Shown: positions 45,865-56,867, counted from the first letter of the stretch. The stretch: 64,000 nt of DNA from Notamacropus eugenii (GCF_028372415.1 NC_092873.1:353896660-353960659), one strand, 5' to 3'. Made by a program: numbers and translations. The notes: generated by a model not told the origin, from the sequence alone.

Positions 45865-46170
45865 ATAAGATGAAATGATGTAGTAGGAAAAGCCCTAGAT
45901 CTTTATCCCAGAGACCTGAATTCAAATCCTAGCCCTTATACTTACTAACCTTATGGTCCTGGATAAAGCATTAAACTTTTCTTAGCTTAAAGTTTCCTTA
46001 TTGGTAAATCAGGAAATGGTAATATTTTCAGTCTACCTCTTCTGTTTTTTAAACTGTAAAACTAAAAGGTATGAGCTATTGTTATTATCAATAAGCTTTT
46101 GTAACTTCTGTCCCTGGTGCCTTGAACAGTGCACCTGGCCCATGGCAAGCACTTAACTGATTATTGATTG
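45865..46170 (+). mobile_element. MIR-type SINE followed by an L2-like 3' end
   Basis: The first part has AGTAGGAAAAGCCCTAGATC, GAATTCAAATCCTAGCCC, TATGGTCCTGGATAAAG and TTTCCTTATTGGTAAATC. From about 46110 GGTGCCTTGAACAGTGCACC, TGGCAAGCACTTAACTG and TTGATTGATTGAT form an L2-type terminus. Confidence 0.68.
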
Positions 46171-46359
46171 ATTGATATGGAGGATTGTGTGATGAGGGAA
46201 CACTAGGCAGCAGAATTTCCCATTCTAGAGTCTCTAAGTATTAGTTTTCTATCACTAGAGGGGGTTATTCAGAGCCTTAGGGCAGACAGAGTAATGATTA
46301 AGATGATCTGACAGGAGGAAAGAAAGAGAAAAAAAAACGAATATGAAGAAATGGTTGCT

Positions 46360-46465
46360 ACATCTCCTTGGGTCTCAGTTTTCTCATCTGTAAAGTGAAG
46401 AGTTTGAACAACTAGATGATGTCTAAAGCCCCTTCTAGGTCTAAATTCTATTAGTCTTTGGATGA
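46360..46465 (+). mobile_element. MIR3-type SINE fragment
   Basis: TGGGTCTCAGTTTTCTCATC, AACAACTAGATGATGTCTAA, CCCCTTCTAGGTCTAAATTC in sense order. Confidence 0.75.
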
Positions 46466-46724
46466 TGGCAGCATACATTTAGAACTGGAAGGAGTGTGCT
46501 GGAACCAGCTTGAACTGGATTCATGAAAGCTGATTGTTAAATTTTCACTGTGCTCATTTATGCCTCAGAAATGGACAAACTACAGATCAGGGCTTGATTT
46601 ATTGTTTTGTTGATTTCTAGACCTAAGAAAGTAATGGAGAAAACATTAATAGTGCAGAATAAACTGAAAACTGTGTAATATATACGTCCCACCCAAAGAG
46701 CTGGTTGTTAAACATTTACTAGCA

Positions 46725-46830
46725 CACTCCTGCCTAGACATTTAGTTCAACCTACAGGTTTTACAAATGAGAAAACTGAGTCCCACAGAAGTGAAGCAAC
46801 TTGTCTGAGGTCCTAAGTCTAGCCTTTCAT
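46725..46830 (-). mobile_element. MIR3-type SINE fragment
   Basis: TTTACAAATGAGAAAACTGA, GTCCCACAGAAGTGAAGC, AACTTGTCTGAGGTCC in antisense order. Confidence 0.65.
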
Positions 46831-46894
46831 TACACACTAGAATCTATGCAATTTAGTACAAAAGTAATTTTATGAAGATAATTTGTCTTTAAGA

Positions 46895-47030
46895 CTCAGT
46901 CAACAAACACTTATTGAGCTCCTACTATGTGCCACATATTATACTAGGTGCTTGGGGATATAAAGAGAAAAATTATACAGTACCCTTTGCTCCGAAGGGC
47001 CCTACATTCTACATTCTACCAGGGAGTGTT
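46895..47030 (-). mobile_element. L2 LINE 3' end, antisense
   Basis: CAACAAACACTTATTGAGCT, CCTACTATGTGCCACATATT, ATACTAGGTGCTTGGGGATA, CCGAAGGGCCCTACATTCTA follow the antisense L2 3' end. Confidence 0.78.
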
Positions 47031-47134
47031 AGAACAGTACTTCTGTCTGCCTTTGATCCTTTGTCTAAGTTACCTCTACTGACAATCTGATGACCACCAT
47101 CAATTCTAGGATTTTGTCAAGGGATCACAAGATT

Positions 47135-47320
47135 GCAGGATTTAGATATGGAAGGAACCCTAGAGGTCATCTGGTCCAACCTCCTCATTTGGTACATGAG
47201 AAGACTGAGGCTCAGAGAAAGAAAGCCACTTGCTGAGTCACACAAGTAGTAATGGAAGTAGAGTTAGAGTTTGAATGCAGGTCTTTCTGACTCCTCATCC
47301 AGTACTCTTCCCTTCAAGTC
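47135..47320 (-). mobile_element. MIR3-type SINE
   Basis: ATATGGAAGGAACCCTAGAG, GTCATCTGGTCCAACCTCCT, GAGAAGACTGAGGCTCAGAG, TTTGAATGCAGGTCTTTCTG in antisense order; well preserved. Confidence 0.82.
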
Positions 47321-47937
47321 AAGGATGACTAAAGTAGGTCTTTCACTCTTCAGCTTGGGCAGGGAGAATAGTGCACAGTATTCCGGGAGATGGTGGGTAC
47401 TGTTCAGTTCCTTCTTTTCTGACACTAACAGGTCCAATTCACTTTGAGGTTGTGAGTGGATGCTGGGGCAAGGAGAAGGGAGATAGTCTAATACAGCTTG
47501 CAGAGGTGAAGAAGGTGGAATGAGAAGGTGAAACCACTGAAAGGATTTTGAATTTTGTATGATTTTGAATTATCTAGCCAATTGACTCCCTCTATCTCAA
47601 GAAACATATGAATAGGGCCTGAGAGAGCTGGCTCTGCCTTCCTCCTAACTCCCTCACTCCCTCCTCTCCAGGCACACAACCCGCCTTTAGATCAAGGGCC
47701 CCTTTACATTGTGTGAGATGGTGCCAGCTTGTCAGCATGGTCGTGCCAGCCAGTACCCAGTAGGCACCCCCTCCCCCTTCCACTTGCAGGGATCTAGGGC
47801 CCAGCCAGCCTTAGAACTGGATCTTAGGACAGGTCCTGATCAAGCACAGTGGGATGAAATGAGGGCATGATTAACCCTTTGTGTTCTCTACTAGAGCAAA
47901 CATCCCTGAGGTCCAGGACTCAGGAAGGGAGAAGACC

Positions 47938-48103
47938 AGATGTTTTTAACCTAGAATTTATGAACATTAATATATATATATTTTAATAACTGCATTTTTA
48001 TATAACTGGCTTCCTTTGTAATACTATGTATTTTATTTTATACATTTCAAAACATTATTCTGAGAAGGAGTCTATGACACACAAAAAAGGTTAAGAACCC
48101 TTG
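47938..48103. mobile_element. Nonautonomous hAT element with TSD
   Basis: Ends CAGATGTTTTTAACCTAG and GGTTAAGAACCCTTG are inverted repeats (consensus-like CAGGGGTTCTTAACC). The inner landmarks TATGTATTTTATTTTATACA and ATTCTGAGAAGGAGTCTATG recur in a family I recognise from marsupial genomes. Flanking 8-mers GAGAAGAC and GAGTAGAA share 6 of 8 bases. Confidence 0.75.
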
Positions 48104-48284
48104 GAGTAGAAGGAAGAGGAGGTTTGGGAAATCAGAGAGATAACAAGATAGGATGGTGGGAGTAATTCACAGCCTATCAGAACTTTCTATGGCTTCATCC
48201 ATAGGAAGTGGCTGGCATTAGTCTTGGGAAGACAGATCAAAGGAAATGTCAACTCACTTTCAGTTATCTGCTTTGTGGATCATT

Positions 48285-48975
48285 CATTCATTCATCGTCC
48301 AATCCAGTTCAATTTAGGAAGTATATATGAAGTGTCTGCCATGTGTAAGACTCTGTGCTAAGCCCTGAGGGGGACAAAGATAAAATAATAAGTAATTCCT
48401 GCCCTTGAGTAAGTAGGCAGCTTGGGCTGGAACTTAGAGTGTGCAAAGAAAAAGTTGGTTCCAGATGGTAAGGGACTTTTAGTGACCGTGTTGAAAAGTG
48501 TTTTCTGTCCTTGAGGCAATAGGAAGCAACTGGAGGTTATTGGGGGAAGGTGGGGGTGGCATGCTAAGATTTATGCTTTATCAAGATCAGTTTGGCAGTT
48601 GTGTAGAAAATGGAATGAAGAGGAGAGAGAGAATGGAATCTGGGAGTTCAGTTAAAAGACTGTTGCAAAATAGTCTAGGTTAGAGGTAATGATGAGTAGC
48701 CTGAATTAGGGTGGTGTCCCTGAGAGAGAGGAGAAAAGGCTGAGATATGAGACTTTCAGTGGAGATAAAATTGACAAGATTTGGAAACCGATTGGATCTG
48801 GGGGTCGAGAAAGTGGAGGAGTTGAGGAAGATTGAGATTGTGAATCTGGATCACTGGAAGGATAGTAGTGCTCTCCACACAGGTACAGATGTGTGGAGAA
48901 GGGATGGGTATTGGGGGAAGATAATGTGTTCTCTTTGGGACTTGGTGAAATTGAGATTTCTAGATGAACTTAGAT
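48285..48975 (-). mobile_element. L2 LINE 3' region, antisense
   Basis: Starts with ATTCATTCATTCATCG, then TGAAGTGTCTGCCATGTG, CTCTGTGCTAAGCCCTGAG, AATTCCTGCCCTTGAG. It continues through the antisense 3'UTR (GCAACTGGAGGTTATTGG, AGATCAGTTTGGCAG, GACTGTTGCAAAATAGTC, GATTGTGAATCTGGATCACT). Purine-rich open frames here are not genes. Confidence 0.75.
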
Positions 48976-49129
48976 GTCTAGCACCCTTAGGTGCTTGGAG
49001 GATCCACCCTTGTGGAGTTTACCTTTGTATGCTTGAGAAATACAAAGTTGTTTCAACATCAGTCAGATAAAGAGAAGGGAAATCTCTGACTACCTCCTCC
49101 TCTCCCCTTCCCGCCCCCCTTCCCGTCCC

Positions 49130-49275
49130 CCACTCCAAATCCTAAAATGCCTTTGGGATAAAGTACAAAGTTTTCTGTTTGACTTTCAAAGCCTTTTGCA
49201 ATCTGGCTCTTGCCTGCCTTCCCAGACTTAGAGCAAATTCCTTCATGTACTCTACATTTTAGCCAAACTGGTCTG
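49130..49275 (+). mobile_element. L2 LINE, C-terminal ORF2/3'UTR fragment, sense
   Basis: GGGATAAAGTACAAAGTTTT, GACTTTCAAAGCCTTTTGC, AATCTGGCTCTTGCCTGCC, ATGTACTCTACATTTTAGCC match the sense L2 order. Confidence 0.62.
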
Positions 49276-49364
49276 CTCAATTTTGGAAAGATTGCTGCCT
49301 CTAAAGTAGGAGGATCTGTGTGAAGAATTTCATTTCTGATGCTAACTGCCCGTGTGGTCAAGTC

Positions 49365-50780
49365 ATTTATAGAATCTGAGAGATGGAAAGCACTTCAGTG
49401 TCCATTTAGTACAATTCATGCACTGAAGGAATCTTTATTATAACCTTACCTGTCAAATGGTTGTCCAGTCTTTGCTTGAAGACCTTTAAATAGGGAGGGG
49501 CATCCTATCACCTCTTGAGGCAGCCCATTCCACTTTTGAATAGCTCAAATTGCTAGGACTTTTTTTTCCTTGACAAGCCTAAGTTTGCTTCTTTGCAATT
49601 TCCATCCATGGTTCCTGGTTGTGTCCCCTCCAGACTCTTCCCCTTTTCCCCTTGACATCCTTTCAGATACTCGAGGATGACTATCATGTCTCCTCAAATC
49701 TTTTTTTCCAGGTTGAACATGGCTAGTTTCTTTAACCAGTTCTCTGGTCACAGACTTGAGAGCCTTCATTATTTTGGTTGCCCTTCTGTGGGCCCTTTCC
49801 CCCTTCTCAGGGTCCTTGTAAACTGCAGTGCCCAGAACTAAATGCAGTACTCCAGATAAGGTCTGACAAGGGCAGAGAACAGTGGGGCTACTATCTCCCT
49901 GTTCCTCAGAACTAAGCCCCTTAATACAGCCAAGGATCCCATTAACCTTTCTGTCGGCCACATCAGGCTGCTGACTCATGAAGCTTGTAGTCCACTGAAA
50001 ACCTCAGATCATTTTTAGAACAAAGACTTTCTAACAATGCTTTCCCCTACCTCCCACCCCCACTCCAGACATTTAGAGTTGATTCTTTTGTATCCAGTTT
50101 TACATTTATCTTTATTGAATTTCATCCATTTAGCCAAGTACTCTAGCCCATTGAGATCCTTTGGGATAGGGATCATGACCCATCCTATGAGCAGTTCCTC
50201 CAAGAATCGTGTTATCTACAAATTTGATAAGCATACTATCCATGCTTTTATTGAAGTCATTGATAAAAATGTTAACTGTCGTAGGGCCAAACACAGAACC
50301 TTGGAGTACTCCACTGTAGACCTCCTGCCACATTGACATTGAACCACTGAACTCCTTGAGTCTTACCATCCAACTAGTTCCGAATCTCTCTGACTATCAT
50401 ACCTCCCCAGCTTCTTCACAAGAATCATAGGAGATAATTTACTAGAAGTTTTGCTAAAATCTAGGTAATCGATAGCCACAACATTCCCCTCTTTTACTAG
50501 TTTAGAAATCCTACCAAAAAAGGAAAACAAGATTAGTCTAGCCTGACCAGTTCTTATTGATGATCTGTTCATAGACCATCTCTTTCATGACCCTTTGTAG
50601 AAATCCCCCTGGGACAAAGTCAAGCTCATTGGTCTATAGTTTAGAGACTTTAAAAAAAAATTGTGGCATTTGCCCTTCTCTAACCTTGTGATACCATTCC
50701 TATCTTTCAGCTATCACTGACTGGCTCTGCCATCACATCTGCCAGTTTTTTCAGGACACAAGGTCTCTCTTATGGGCCAA
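49365..50780 (-). mobile_element. CR1/L3-clade LINE: reverse transcriptase C-terminal half and 3' end
   Basis: Minus-strand reading gives, from right to left, VLKKLADVMAEPVSDS (50760-50710), NYRPMSLTLSQG (about 50640), VVAIDYLDFSKTSSKLSP (50490-50440), GVLQGSVFGPTTVNIFIND (about 50300-50240), and KFVDNTILGG at the place of the catalytic FADDT motif. It continues with KWNGLPQEVIGCPSLF at the C-terminal end near 49500. These are the conserved RT blocks of CR1-clade LINEs in order. The catalytic aspartates are partly changed and the frame is broken, so it is inactive. Similar marsupial-repeat sequence continues to about 51185 without a clear frame. Confidence 0.85.
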
Positions 50781-51189
50781 GAGACTAGAATTCATCAAGA
50801 GCAACTATCTGCTCTCTTACTCTCTCCTTACTTTTCTTGACTATCAATTCTTAGTCATTTTTGTTCTGTCATTTATAAAACTCATTCAGTAAAAAATTCA
50901 TTAATTGAGTATATTAATATTAACTATAAAATAATCCTTTTCAGAGAATCAGAAAGAAAATAAAAATTGAGCAACCCTGCCTTCTTTCTGCTATCAGTTA
51001 CCATTGTCCTGTCTACCCCCAAGGATCTTTGCTTCTTTGATCCTCCCTTGTCTCCCATTAGAACTAAGAAACCCCTTTTGGTTGTCCTTAGCATTGCCAA
51101 CACTATTTTGAGAGAGCCATGTCATGCTCTCATACTCATCTTCTCTTACATCATCCTGTTTCCATCTTCTGTAATTTCTTAATGTAGTT

Positions 51190-51285
51190 TAAATCTCCTG
51201 GGCCTCGGTTTCCTAATCTGTAAAAAAAGCTGGTTGGACTAGATGGCCTCAGAATCCTCCCAGCTCTGGGTCTCTGAAAGTAGAA
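51190..51285 (+). mobile_element. MIR3-type SINE fragment
   Basis: GGGCCTCGGTTTCCTAATCT, GCTGGTTGGACTAGATGGCC, TCCCAGCTCTGGGTCTCTGA in sense order. Confidence 0.8.
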
Positions 51286-51289
51286 TCTC

Positions 51290-51810
51290 CTGACTCTGTG
51301 TTTTTGCTGTCTCCTGTGCCTAGAATATATCCCTTCTCACCTCTGCCTTGTGAACTGCCTAGCATTTTATGCACAGAAGTCAAGAACCACTTCCATCAGA
51401 TCCCCTCGGTGGATGGTGCCCTTCCCCAGAAATTACTTTGTGACTACTTTATATTTAAATTTCTGTGTGCATGTTATTTTTTAATTATATTTTTAATTTA
51501 TTCATCAAATATTTCCCAATGGCATTAAAAATTAATATTAATTTAAAAAATTTCGAATTTTAAATTCTTTCCTTCCTCCTTCAACCAGTGAGGAGATAAG
51601 CAGTATGATATCAAGGATACATGTGAAGTATTGCAAAACATAATTCCATCTTAACCATGTTGCGAAAAAGAAAAACAACTACTGTGCCCATGTTATATAT
51701 CTGGGGGTGGAATGGAAACATCTAGTGGGCAGGCACTGTTTCATTTTTGCCTTTGTGTCCTTTGTGTCTAATTGGCACTTAATAGCTGCTTGTTGAAGGA
51801 ATGGATGCTT
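51290..51810 (+). mobile_element. L2 LINE 3' end, split by an L1 insertion
   Basis: Left part: CTGTGCCTAGAATATATCCC, AGTCAAGAACCACTTCCATC, GAAATTACTTTGTGACTACT. Right part from 51682: TAGTGGGCAGGCACTGTTTC, TTTGCCTTTGTGTCC, GGCACTTAATAGCTGCTTG. Together they give the normal L2 3' end. The insert is the L1 at 51478-51681. Confidence 0.8.
51478..51681 (-). mobile_element. L1 3'-end insertion with TSD, inside L2
   Basis: Antisense L1 3' end: TCATCAAATATTTCCC, ACCAGTGAGGAGATAAGCAG, ATGATATCAAGGATACATGT, AACCATGTTGCGAAAAAG. Flanks are CTGTGTGCATGTTAT (51463-51477) and CTGTGCCCATGTTAT (51682-51696), 13 of 15 identical. Confidence 0.83.
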
Positions 51811-52339
51811 TTCAGTCAAATAAGAAATGCTTTTACATTATTCACCCCTTTCATTATCAGTGCCAGATTTTCCCTGACCCTAATAATCCTGAGATAATTC
51901 CATTTTTTCCCCCCAGAACAGGAAGATGCCTCTATGAAGCTTTAAAGGAAAAATCTGATTTCTAGTCTCTCATAGCACTCAGTGGTTCAGAACCTTGAGC
52001 CATTTATATAGAAGGCTAAGCAAGGGCTGTGTTGGGAGCTCCTGACTGCTTTCTGTGAGAGTGGGAGGGAGGACGGGCTGTCTGGGGCTCCCAGTGCACC
52101 CTCTCTGGAAAGGGAGGGGCTGCCATGCTCATTTGGATCCCTTAGCCCAGCTTTTTATGACCCAAGGTCATCTTTTCTGTTTCTCAGCCTCTCTAGACAC
52201 CAACTTCTTTCTTCTTTATCTTAGGCAGAGGAGAAACAAGGGTCACTCTTGTTTTCTCCATCCAAACCATAAATAAATAAATGATAAGTTTATTCATTAT
52301 TATAAAGAATTGTTATAAATAAATGAATACACTTCATTC

Positions 52340-52680
52340 CATCATTCGGATAGCTAACTATCTGAGTGCCTTATTTGTGCTCAGTAATGTTCCAGGCACT
52401 GTTCCAGTCCCTGCCCTTATGGGGCTTACAATTCAGCTGGGGAGGAATGAAAATGCATGAAAATGGATTTGTAGAAAGGTAGTTAAGTGCATAATCAAAT
52501 ACACAAAATGGTGGCATAGAATACAAGAGTTTTAGGAATTTATATGTGAGGGAACTCTGGAGCAATCAGGGAAAGTTTGGGGGAAGTGGTGGGGGACTTC
52601 ACCTCAGCCTGAAGGATGGGTGGGATTTGGGGAGGCAGGAAAGAATTGAGTATGCAAGCTTGAGCAAAAGGTGTCTATAA
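52340..52680 (-). mobile_element. L2 LINE 3' region, antisense
   Basis: AATGTTCCAGGCACTGTTCC, CCCTGCCCTTATGGGGCTTA, CAATTCAGCTGG, CTTCACCTCAGCCTGAAGGA in antisense L2 order. Confidence 0.7.
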
Positions 52681-53628
52681 GGATATCAGGCAGTTCTGTC
52701 CTGTCTAACTTGGGTCTTTCCTGCTGCACCCAAGCCTTAGTGAAACGGCTCCACCCTGAGGTTGAAGGAGGAGAGATGCCAGGGGTGTCTCAGGGGGAGG
52801 GATATGGGGGAAGCCTCTGGTGGTGGCAAAGAGCCCAGGGCTGAGATCGGAACTGGGGGAAGAAAGGCTCCTTGTATCCAGTGCATTTAGGGGTGCCCAG
52901 GGGGTGGGGGAACAGTGAGGCCATTGTCTCAGGCCAGGGTCGGGAATTTGGCTGCAGAGCCAGAAGAGCTGTACCTCCCTCCTCCCTTGCCTGGGATGCT
53001 AGGCTGTCAGAATTTACCGATGGGTCCCCTCTAACATAACCTCTGGGGGCCAAGCCAGAGACATGGGGGGAGAGAGACAGTCCTGGGAGGAGAAGAGGCA
53101 GATAGAGAGAAACAAGGAGATTGTCTGCAAGCTTTGAGTGTTTCCCTCTGAGGGGCAGGGGAGGATAAGGGAGGGGGGCATGTGGGTCAGGAGGAATGTA
53201 GCCGTTGCTGTGGGTGACAGATGGAAACCATGTGGTAGAGCCTGGGGCTGGTTGTGGAAAGGTTGGGGTGGGGAAGAGTCCACAGATGGAGAAACAGCAT
53301 AGGGGATAGAAAGGAGATTTGGGGAATAGTACCGTTAGATCAGTCCTGCTTCGTGGTGGCAGTTAGTCTCACAGTCTGATTTCTTTCACTAGCAACTCTT
53401 TTTCCTGAAGGTGTGAAATTCCCCAAGATTTACCTCTCTACCCATGAATATGGGGAGGGGGGAGTTGTAATGTGAGGACTACAATGTTATCAGTCAGCTT
53501 TTCCTTCTCTAGAGTACCTGACAGTCAGGAGGGGGATAGAGGGAGAATGCCACCCTCCCATACCAATCACACTTCCTTCCAAGGGGTCCCAGTGTTGTCC
53601 CATCTTGGTCCTCTCTGTTTCTGTCACA

Positions 53629-53629
<1 letters not shown>

Positions 53630-53701
<72 letters not shown>
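53630..53701. repeat. (CT)n microsatellite
   Basis: About 35 CT units, unbroken. The Ser-Leu frames of 98 and 120 codons are produced by it. Confidence 0.97.
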
Positions 53702-53703
<2 letters not shown>

Positions 53704-53872
53704 CATCATCTCTCAATATTCTCTACTCTCAACACCTTTCCCTCCCTACACTTTCAATCTTCCCTTAGAATGAAAGCAAGTCAGGGGCTGATAGCTTCCA
53801 CAGTTATCTCATCCCTAATCTCACTCCGCACCCCCCAGGTGCAATTATTATTTATTTTGAAGCAATATTATA

Positions 53873-54130
53873 GGAGACAGCTAGGTGGCACAGTCGTTAG
53901 AGCACTGGGCCTGGAATCAGGAAGATCTGAATTCAAATTTGACCTCAGACTCTTGCAAACTCTTTGATCCCAGGCAAATTACTTAACTTCTCTTTGCCTC
54001 AGTTTCCTCAACTGGGAAAAATGGTGATAATAATAGCACTCACAGGGTTGTTGTGAGGATCAAATAAGATAACATGTATAAGGTACTTTGGCACAGCACC
54101 TGGCCACAGTAGGCGCCATATAAATGTTTT
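53873..54130 (+). mobile_element. Marsupial tRNA-headed SINE with MIR-like CORE, near full length
   Basis: AGACAGCTAGGTGGCACAGT, CGTTAGAGCACTGGGCC, GAATTCAAATTTGACCTC, CCTCAGTTTCCTCAACTGG, GTTGTTGTGAGGATCAAATA, CACCTGGCCACAGTAGGCGC. It is followed at once by an antisense SINE, giving a head-to-tail inverted pair. Confidence 0.85.
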
Positions 54131-54390
54131 GTTGTTATTCAATCATTTTTCAGTCACGTCCGATTCTTCATGACCCCATTTCGGATTTTCTTGGCAGAGA
54201 TGGTGGAGTGATTTGACATTTCTTTCTCCAGCTCATTTTATAGATGAGGAGCTGAGGCAAACAGGGTTTAAGTGACTTGCTCAGAGTTACTCAGTTTGTA
54301 AGTATCTGAGGTCAGATTTGAACTCAGCAACATGAATCTTCCTGACTTGAGATCTGACGCTCTATCAATTGCACCACCTACCTACCCTAT
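54131..54390 (-). mobile_element. Marsupial tRNA-headed SINE, antisense, full length
   Basis: Starts TTGTTGTTATTC-type tail, then TTTTCAGTCACGTCCGATTC, TTTCTTTCTCCAGCTCATTT, GAGGCAAACAGGGTTTAAGT and ends with the head complement TCTATCAATTGCACCACC. Confidence 0.87.
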
Positions 54391-54469
54391 GTCAATGTCA
54401 GCCATTTTCAGCATCATTCTTAAAATTAGTATTATTATCATCATTATAATTATCATTGTTCTTATGGAA

Positions 54470-54955
54470 CTAATCAGTCATCCAACAAACATTTATAGGC
54501 ACTATTCTAGTCACAGGTGATAAAAAGATGAAAATGAAACAATTTTTGTCCTCAAACACCTTACAGTTTATGAAAGGAAACACCATATACAAAATAAACA
54601 CAAAGTAATTTTCTGGAAGTAGGGAGAAGAGGCTGGAGTGGGCAGGAACAGCTGGGAAGGTTCATGTAGGAGCTGAAATATGAGCTGAGCTTTGAAGATT
54701 CTAAGAGATGGAAAGCCAGGGGGGAGTGACAGCTTGTGCAAAGGAATGGAGATGAGAAATCATAAGCGAGGATCAGCCAGAAGGCTAGTTTGGCTGGAAT
54801 GTAGAGTCCATGAGTATATGACGTTGTAAAGGTAAGTTGGAGTCACCTTGTGAAGAGCTTTAAATATTTATATTTTATATTGGAGTCCAAAGGGAAGCAT
54901 TGGAGCATTTTGAGTGGGGTAGTGACATGACCACCTGTGCTTTAATACTATCATT
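54470..54955 (-). mobile_element. L2 LINE 3' region, antisense (first part)
   Basis: CCAACAAACATTTATAGGCA, TGTCCTCAAACACCTTACAG, GAGCTGAGCTTTGAAGATTC, TTGTGCAAAGGAATGGAGAT, GTAGTGACATGACC: antisense L2 3'UTR in order. Confidence 0.75.
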
Positions 54956-55043
54956 TTATATATTTTGTTGTTTTTCAGTCATTCATATGTGTGTATGAAT
55001 GTATACATGCACATGTGTATGTATAGTGTATAGTTTTTGTGGT

Positions 55044-55300
55044 TGTCCAGTTATTTCAGTCCTGTCCAACTCTTTGTGACCTCATTTGGGGTTTTCTTGG
55101 TGGACATACTGAACTGGTTTGCCATTTCCTTCTCCAGTTCAATTTACCAATGAGGAAACTGAGGCAAATAGGATTAAGTGACTTGCCCAGGGTCACTAGA
55201 CACATAACTAGTAAGTGTCTAAAGCCAGTCTTGAACTCAGGAAGATGAGTTCTTCCTGACTACAGTCCTGACACTATCTACTGAGCCACCTGGTTGCCCA
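55044..55300 (-). mobile_element. Marsupial tRNA-headed SINE, antisense, full length
   Basis: TCAGTCCTGTCCAACTCTTT, GTTTGCCATTTCCTTCTCCA, ATGAGGAAACTGAGGCAAAT, TGACTTGCCCAGGGTCACTA and the head complement CTACTGAGCCACCTGGTTGC. Confidence 0.9.
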
Positions 55301-55504
55301 CCATTTTACATATAGAGTTCTCAAAATCAAGTTAGACTTGGTATTTCAATTGGGATATCTTAAGGCAATTTAAAGAACTGGAGAAAACTGATAGTAATAT
55401 CATGGAACCCACTGTTCAAAGTTTTTTTTTACATTTAAAAAAAATTGTATTTGCTGCTGGTTGTAAATTTGGTGTTTAATAAAATACTGTCCATATAAAA
55501 AAAT

Positions 55505-56570
55505 TAAAAATATCATTTGGGCAGCTGTGTGGAGTATAGAAAGCAGTAGAATTTAGGGGAATTAGGAAAGGTTTCTTGTAGGAGGTAGAATTTTTGCTGG
55601 GACTTGAAAGAAAACGGGGAAGACAGGAGGCAGAAATGAAGAGCTCCCTGGGAGTGGGGGACATCCAGGGAAAATGCCTTGATCCAAGAGATGGAATGTC
55701 CTGTCAGGAGAAGACCAAGGTGGCCAATATCACTGGGACAAAAGAATATATGTGTAAAAAACAAAAGAGTATATGTGTAAAGTGTAAGAAGATTGAAAAG
55801 GTGTGGGGGAGGCAGGTTTTGAAGGTCTATGAACATCCAACAAAAGATTTTATATTTGATCCTGGAATTGATGGGACCATTGCAGTTTGTTGAGTAGGTG
55901 GGTGATATGGTCAGATATGAACTTTAGGAAGATCCATTTGACAGCTCAGTCGAGAATGGATCGGAGTACGGGGAGATATGGCAGGCAGGCTAGCTAGTAG
56001 GCTATTGCTGTAGTCCAGGCATAAGGTGATGAGGGCTTGATACCACAGCATTAGAAGAGGGCATATTCAAAAGTTATTACAAAGGTCAAGTTGACAGATA
56101 ACAGATTGTATACAGAAGATGATAAAGACTCAGGAGTTTAAGATACACTTGGGTTGTGAGCCTAGGTGATTGGGACGATGGTAGTGTGTGTTCATCCTTC
56201 ATTGCCAAAGAAGACCATGCTATCAGAGAAATGATGACATGACTTGCACTTGACTTTGTTTTGAGTGAGGGAGGGCTGTACAGGTCGTCAGCCTCACTTC
56301 TCCTCCAGAGCCATCTGAATCCAGTGACCAGATATTCATCAGGATGACTGGAGATGACCCAGGATGAGGCAATTGGGATTAAGTGACTTGCCTAAGATCA
56401 CTCAGCTAGTGAATGTCAAGTGTCTGAGGTGAGATTTGAACTCAAGTCCTCCTGACTCCTGGACTGGTGCTCTATCCGCTGCACCACCTAGCTGCCCCTG
56501 AGGATGGTAGTACCTTCAGCAGTAATAGGGAACTTAGGGAGAAGAAAGGGTTTGGGAGGAATAATGAGTC
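55505..56570 (-). mobile_element. L2 LINE 3' region, antisense (split by SINE)
   Basis: TTCTTGTAGGAGGTAGAATT, TTGCTGGGACTTGAAAG, TGATATGGTCAGATATGAAC, CTATTGCTGTAGTCCAGGC, GGTTGTGAGCCTAGGTGATT. After the SINE at 56186-56502 it resumes with ACCTTCAGCAGTAATAGGGA. A further part of the same antisense L2 type lies at 54470-54955. Confidence 0.78.
56186..56502 (-). mobile_element. Composite marsupial SINE, antisense, full length, with TSD
   Basis: The tail side reads TTCATCCTTCATTGCCAAAG, AAATGATGACATGACTTGCA, TCCAGAGCCATCTGAATCCA. The head complement is TATCCGCTGCACCACCTAGC. Flanking 9-mer GATGGTAGT is perfect at 56177-56185 and 56503-56511. It is a tRNA-like head fused to an unrelated 3' tail, different from the tail of the 20431 copy. 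Confidence 0.9.
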
Positions 56571-56574
56571 CAGC

Positions 56575-56660
56575 TTCAGAGTAGTTGCAGATCTGCATTG
56601 ATAAAAGGGATTTCCTCATAAAGAATCATCTATAACAATAAAATGCAGGTATGGACCAAA
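56575..56660 (+). mobile_element. CORE-type marsupial SINE (second family), tail fragment
   Basis: AGTTGCAGATCTGCATTGAT, AAAAGGGATTTCCTCATAAA, CAATAAAATGCAGGTATGGA: the tail of the family at 25845 and 35675. Confidence 0.6.
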
Positions 56661-56867
56661 AATGAAAAAATTCACAAACTAGGTTGAGTCCAAGTAGGAG
56701 CAACCAAAATGCTGAGGGCTTGGAAGATTGTCATATAAGGACCAAAAGAAGAAATTAGTGATGGAACTAATCCAAAGAAGAGCTAGGTTGGGAGAGTCAT
56801 GGGAGCTATCTTCCAATATTTTAATGACTGTCCCTTCTTCTTGACGTAGAGGCATCTGAGTGGTGTA

